Positions 60,568-64,000 of a DNA stretch of 64,000 bases are shown here, in pieces. This stretch comes from JBEKYD01 sp052148435 (lineage in GTDB: Bacteria > Acidobacteriota > Terriglobia > Bryobacterales > Bryobacteraceae): positions 20,506 through 84,505 of the forward strand of contig JBKQIF010000005.1 in NCBI GenBank assembly GCA_052148435.1, written 5' to 3'. A model generated the notes under the pieces. It was not told the DNA's origin, ran no database searches, and worked only from the letters and a program-made list of their open reading frames with translations. Positions within the stretch are counted from its first letter, which is position 1; each line of letters opens with the position of its first letter. The position numbers and the translations under genes are program-made.

Positions 60568-61773
60568 TCACGGCGCTCCCACCGCCAGCGTCACTCCCTC
60601 CTGGCTGGCCGATCCGACCGTGATGGACAGCGGAGCATTGCCCGGCGCGGTGGTCGGCGGGATGAGCAGGTTGACCTGTAGGACGCCCGCTATCAGGCCC
60701 GGAGCTTCGCCGTAGAAGACTACCGTGGCGGGCTGGCCGCCGACCGTGGCTTTGACGGGCAGGACAGGCTTTGGGATCGCGGCGGTTGTCGCACATCCGG
60801 CCGAACACGTCACGGACCCGGTAACTCCTGCGGGCAATGTCTGCCCTTCGCCCGTCATGAACACCTGGACGATACTTCCGGCCGGCGCCGGTTTGGCCGC
60901 GGAGTTGGGGGTGTTGTCGGAATTCAGCGCCGCGGCCTGCCCGATGCCGGTGCCCGTGTCAGTGAAGATGCCGGGAGCGGAGGAGACGAGCGTCAGAGAC
61001 GGTATAGATTGGCCGGGCTGCAGAAGCGCAAGGGGCTGTCCCATGTACTGCACCTGAATATCTGCGAGTCCACCGGGGAACGTGGTATAGGGCACCACAC
61101 AGTTGATTTGCGTCGCGCTCACGTAAGTCAATGGTGCCGGTATACCTTCAAAGAGGACTTGCACCCCGCCGACCTGAGTCGCAACCTTCCCAGTGGAATC
61201 GAGTTCAAGGTTTAGTGGTGCGGTCGGGCCGAGGTTGTATCCAAAGATTGAGATGACCTCGCCCGGCGATGCCGGAACATTAACCACGGGCGGATAGCCG
61301 GGGTTTGGGGAGTTGAAGCTGGCTGCGTTCAGCACTGAGGTGATAGTTGGGGTTGTGGTGCCCACCACTGTGAGGTATACCCACCAGTCCTGCCGTGCGA
61401 TTGGTCCATCCTGATTGGAACTGTCAATTTCGACCGAAGCAAAGTACGGACTCGTCGTCCCGTAAGGCGCGGTTGACGGATAGGTCCCGGCCGGGACCCC
61501 TGCGGGGTTCACGGATATCGTTAAGGTTGCCGGTACCGTCTGGCTGCTAAGGGATGCCGACAGCCATGTTTGCGCCGGCGTGACACCCATCGACAACTGA
61601 ATCGTCCCAGTTAGCGGCCAGAAGTTGGCCATGGTTATCGCGTATGTCATTGGGGCTGGCGTTGGATCGCCGATTCGGTACGTGATATAGACGTCTTGGG
61701 CGTGCGCCGACCCGGCGAACACCAGCGCTGCGGCGACCGCCGCCAGCAAAAACGTGCTTTTGTAACCCTTCAT
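60568..61773 (-). CDS. Exported TIGR03437-family protein
   Basis: A 401-residue secreted protein. Signal peptide (FLLAAVAAALVFAGSAHAQ), an N-terminal beta domain (residues about 25-150) and the Solibacter C-terminal domain: SVLNAASFNSPNPG, ASPGEVISIFGYNLGP, VLFEGIPAPLTYVSATQINC, PGIFTDTGTGIGQAA, VQVFMTGEGQT. Single intact TIGR03437 domain, without the inserted modules seen at 43618. It is cargo of the tRNA-Arg element. ATG 61773 begins the signal peptide; the frame to 61953 is not used. Confidence 0.9.
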   Translation of the reverse strand: MKGYKSTFLLAAVAAALVFAGSAHAQDVYITYRIGDPTPAPMTYAITMANFWPLTGTIQLSMGVTPAQTWLSASLSSQTVPATLTISVNPAGVPAGTYPSTAPYGTTSPYFASVEIDSSNQDGPIARQDWWVYLTVVGTTTPTITSVLNAASFNSPNPGYPPVVNVPASPGEVISIFGYNLGPTAPLNLELDSTGKVATQVGGVQVLFEGIPAPLTYVSATQINCVVPYTTFPGGLADIQVQYMGQPLALLQPGQSIPSLTLVSSAPGIFTDTGTGIGQAAALNSDNTPNSAAKPAPAGSIVQVFMTGEGQTLPAGVTGSVTCSAGCATTAAIPKPVLPVKATVGGQPATVVFYGEAPGLIAGVLQVNLLIPPTTAPGNAPLSITVGSASQEGVTLAVGAP

Positions 61774-61873
61774 TTTCGTCCTTGGCCCGTCCTGAAATGA
61801 GGAACCGGACCCAATCTTATACCTTTCGGACCTGATTGTCATGACACCGCACGGTGGTATGACAACGCCTTTT

Positions 61874-62212
61874 TTATCGCGTCGAAAAACTCCCGTGCCC
61901 CCCTTTCTTTTTTTGGTGTGTAAAAACTCCCGCGCGGCGGTCCGCCCTCGCACTATGATTCACTGGCACCCGTCCGCATCCGCCCAGTACATGAAGTCTG
62001 GTGGCGCAACCGTTCCGGCCCGCTTGCGCTCCAGGGCCGGTTTCCCGCTCGGCAACCGCGATGCTTTGGGCAATGTGCGGCTTGTGGCGCGATACCGCCG
62101 CAATGCTTGTTCCGCAACGTTCCGCAATGTTTCGGAACGAGGTTCCGGCCAGCAATTCGCGGTCAATCTCGGCCCGCTGCGCGTGGTTGCACAGGGTACA
62201 GACTCTTGGCAT
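61874..62212 (-). CDS. Cys-motif helix-turn-helix protein, end probably altered
   Basis: The first 50 residues (VCTLCNHAQRAEIDRELLAG, TSFRNIAERCGTSIAAVSRH) match a type of small DNA-binding protein often found in elements, with CxxC and a helix-turn-helix. After AVAERE the sequence becomes Arg/Gly-rich and does not look like protein, so the end may be frameshifted. Start ATG 62212 rather than 62236. Length of 112 residues includes the doubtful tail. Confidence 0.6.
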   Translation of the reverse strand: MPRVCTLCNHAQRAEIDRELLAGTSFRNIAERCGTSIAAVSRHKPHIAQSIAVAERETGPGAQAGRNGCATRLHVLGGCGRVPVNHSARADRRAGVFTHQKKKGGHGSFSTR

Positions 62213-62486
62213 TGCTCTCCTCTCGGCTCCGTTCACTTCGCTGAGTATCCGCTTGCGCCCGGCAATCAGCCGCGCATGGGCAGGGCGGGGCGAAGCCGCC
62301 CCGCGCCGCTGAGTCTGTTTTTCGCCGGCCCTAACAGGTGTCCATAAATTAACCTCTCGCTTTGCTGCTGAGTCTCGCCAGAACGCCCCGCCAGTAGGCG
62401 TAGCAGCCCCGTGGTGCGTTCGCCGCGTTCAGGGTGGCATTTTGCCCGCCCCCGGACAGCCCAGTGGAGATACCCCGAAACTTGCT

Positions 62487-63281
62487 TTACGCCGCGCCCG
62501 GCATCTCGATTGCAGCCACCATACGGTTGAATTCGGCAGCGTCCATGCCGTCATTCGTCGCCGCGGGCGGAAGCGCCCGCCGCTGCCGATCCGCCCAGTA
62601 GTTCCGAACTACGGACACGAACCATGACACGGAACGGGGCCCGTGCTCGCTCTCCGCGCCGTATCCCCGTTGAACGGCCTCTTGGATGGCTTCAACCGCC
62701 TCCGCGCCTGCCTTGCCCGGAGTCGCCGCGACGATGCGCCCCAAGCTGGAACGGCAGGGCCTCCGTTCAATCAGACCTTCAACCAGATCCGATAGCGGTT
62801 TCCAGCCGTCAGGCGAGGGCCCGGAAATTGACTCTGGTGGCGCATCGCCGTCTTTGCGATGCGGCGCCAAATCTAAATCTGGGTTCTCTCTTGGCACAGT
62901 CTCTTCTGTGGGAAGAATCGTTCCCGTCATGCGGGAAGGTAGCTTCCCGTCTGTCGCATCAAACGACGGATGCCAGAGAAAGTGGTACCGGTTCGGCCGG
63001 CCGCTACCGCCGCGCGCCCGCCGGATATATCCTTCGCGTGCCAACTCCGCGATGTAGGACTTGGCTTGACGGTCGGATACACCGATCCGCGCGCCAATGG
63101 TTTGCATGGTGGGGAAGCATTTGCCGCGTTCCCCGGCGAATCGGGCAAGAACGCCGTAACAGACCTTCGCGCCCAAACTGAGATCAGACGCCAATACCTG
63201 ATCGGAAATCATGACCCCCTTGAATCGCCGCCACGGGTTGAAGGCATCGCCCACGCGCGGCGTCGGTCCCCCTTCAGGCAT
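62487..63281 (-). CDS. Helix-turn-helix replication-type protein
   Basis: A 264-residue protein. A winged-helix domain near residues 25-110 reads ISDQVLASDLSLGAKVCYGV, then CFPTMQTIGARIGVSDRQAK and ELAREGYIRRARGG. A Pro/Asp-rich linker and a C-terminal helical domain (SVSWFVSVVRNYWADRQRR) follow, as in replication initiators or DnaD-like proteins of mobile elements. Start ATG 63281, GGGGCGG upstream. Confidence 0.78.
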   Translation of the reverse strand: MPEGGPTPRVGDAFNPWRRFKGVMISDQVLASDLSLGAKVCYGVLARFAGERGKCFPTMQTIGARIGVSDRQAKSYIAELAREGYIRRARGGSGRPNRYHFLWHPSFDATDGKLPSRMTGTILPTEETVPRENPDLDLAPHRKDGDAPPESISGPSPDGWKPLSDLVEGLIERRPCRSSLGRIVAATPGKAGAEAVEAIQEAVQRGYGAESEHGPRSVSWFVSVVRNYWADRQRRALPPAATNDGMDAAEFNRMVAAIEMPGAA

Positions 63282-63315
63282 ACGCCGCCGCCCCTTCCGT
63301 GCTGGTTCGCGCCAT

Positions 63316-63522
63316 TCACGCTGCCTCCCGCCGCTGGCCTTCCAGCCACGCTTCAAGGTCGGCCCGCGATATCTTGACGGAGCGCCCGAAGCGCGTAATG
63401 GGAACGTCCCGATACAGAACACGCTTCCTCCAAAACGGCACAGACCCGCCGTACTCCGCCGCAATTTCAGTGACGCTCAGATATTTCTTGCCGCCCTGGT
63501 CGAACCTCAATGGAGTTGACAT
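63316..63522 (-). CDS. Excisionase-like helix-turn-helix protein
   Basis: A 68-residue MerR/AlpA-type winged helix: KKYLSVTEIAAEYGGSVPFW, ITRFGRSVKISRADLEAWLE. It is the size and type of excisionases that direct tyrosine integrases. It lies 34 bases upstream of the replication-type gene on the same strand. Confidence 0.85.
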   Translation of the reverse strand: MSTPLRFDQGGKKYLSVTEIAAEYGGSVPFWRKRVLYRDVPITRFGRSVKISRADLEAWLEGQRREAA

Positions 63523-63578
63523 GCTCTAATGTTGTCCCTATTCTGTTCTCTGTGCGTAAAATACAATCGGACGTGAAT

Positions 63579-63968
63579 ATGACGCGGTTTGCGAGAAAGG
63601 TTGGTTGGGAAATCGGCGGGGTGGTCCTGGATCGGCCATTGCAATCCGGCGAGGTTTGGGCGCCTAAGAATCCGAGGGCGTTGGCGCTGGACGGCGGTTC
63701 AGTCGTTTGGAACCTGTTGGCCGCCGGAGTGAGAAGCGTGTCACCGGGTGCCGGAATGCTCGATGCGTTCACCCAGTTGCACAGTTCCCCGGATGAGGCA
63801 ATTTTGCGGTTTGCGAGAAAATGGGGCACGATGCAGTTTTGCCAGCACGGCCTACCGCACTTTCACTGTTCCACAAACGTAAGCTCTCTATCGGAAGTGA
63901 CGCGGCGAGATACGCCTCGGGTCTGGATAGCGGCTGATCGCCGCGTCACTTTCGATAGAGCCGTTTGA
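63579..63968 (+). CDS. Protein of unknown function, possibly truncated
   Basis: A 129-residue frame beginning MTRFARKVGWEIGGVVLDRP. The middle SPDEAILRFARKWGTMQFCQ, then HGLPHFHC, recalls element-borne proteins with a FARRWG..xxC.HGLP pattern that usually continue for another hundred residues or more. The end here may be a frameshift or a short variant. ATG 63579 is chosen; the frame from 63510 overlaps the excisionase gene. Function unknown. Confidence 0.55.
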   Translation: MTRFARKVGWEIGGVVLDRPLQSGEVWAPKNPRALALDGGSVVWNLLAAGVRSVSPGAGMLDAFTQLHSSPDEAILRFARKWGTMQFCQHGLPHFHCSTNVSSLSEVTRRDTPRVWIAADRRVTFDRAV

Positions 63969-64000
63969 AGTGAGCCGCTTGCGTTTGCGGCGGACGCGGC

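Larger units (their letters stand above)
57875..64000. mobile_element. Integrated element at tRNA-Arg, left part
   Basis: Directly after the tRNA 3' end comes a tyrosine integrase gene pointing toward the tRNA, then a serine recombinase, small unknown genes, a secreted cargo protein, a replication-type helix-turn-helix protein and an excisionase-like protein. No second copy of the tRNA 3' end is found up to base 64000, so the right attachment site is beyond the window. No structural phage or conjugation genes are visible. Confidence 0.82.

Overview
The window looks like chromosome from an acidobacterium of the Bryobacterales/Solibacter group. It is GC-rich. It carries two secreted proteins with the Solibacter-type C-terminal domain (TIGR03437), an Oar-like TonB-dependent receptor with a carboxypeptidase-regulatory N-terminus, DUF1080, DUF2911 and DUF3237 proteins, and many toxin-antitoxin modules. 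No rRNA and no CRISPR array were seen. The assignment rests on family content and is inference.

Layout. 1-7.1 kb: start of a probable SpoU RNA methyltransferase (minus, cut by the window edge), a GT2 glycosyltransferase, the elongasome pair mrdA-rodA, and an RNase E/G whose S1 domain is split by a very long low-complexity insert. 7.1-11.6 kb: accessory patch with an AbrB-RelE module, a restriction/helicase gene broken by two compensating frameshifts and truncated into the RelE gene, and a VapBC-like pair. 11.7-15.4 kb: trpD, diverging from sucC-sucD-ndk. 15.4-16.5 kb: HicAB plus a deaminase remnant between two direct copies of about 210 bp that include the 3' end of ndk. 16.5-29.1 kb: mostly single housekeeping or envelope genes (DUF3237, glutaminyl-peptide cyclotransferase, M23 peptidase, ABC-2 permease, Flp pilin, K+ channel, DUF1080, SDR, MFS, DUF2911, leucyl aminopeptidase), with a 0.9 kb repeat-rich gene desert at 21.7-22.66 kb. 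29.1-35.4 kb: repeats, a second AbrB-RelE module, the phosphate pair pit plus DUF47, a RelB-ParE module, and the putrescine pair aguB-aguA, with aguA interrupted by an in-frame TAA ahead of its catalytic cysteine. 35.4-38.7 kb: epimerase, inositol-phosphate synthase and a divergent LytTR regulator. 38.8-41.5 kb: what seems to be an eroded cbb3-oxidase maturation locus (Rrf2, ccoS, two gene fragments, decayed DNA). 41.8-49.5 kb: hybrid histidine kinase, a 919-aa TIGR03437 protein and the Oar-like receptor. 49.7-57.7 kb: AbrB-VapC, accB-accC, a parvulin-type lipoprotein, a four-helix-bundle cassette with inverted repeats, an exported methyltransferase fold, a large exported unknown protein, bacterioferritin, and a small gene with an attenuator-like leader.

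From 57.8 kb to the right edge lies an integrated element. It starts at tRNA-Arg(TCT) and carries a tyrosine integrase, a serine recombinase, an excisionase-like protein, a replication-type helix-turn-helix protein, small unknowns and a secreted TIGR03437 protein as cargo. Its far end is outside the window.

The most interesting signals are small and structural. They are the four-helix-bundle cassette that exactly fills the gap between two convergent stop codons, a dispersed two-hairpin repeat with covarying stems, the HicAB insertion with duplication of the ndk end, and the terminator/antiterminator leader near 57.1 kb.
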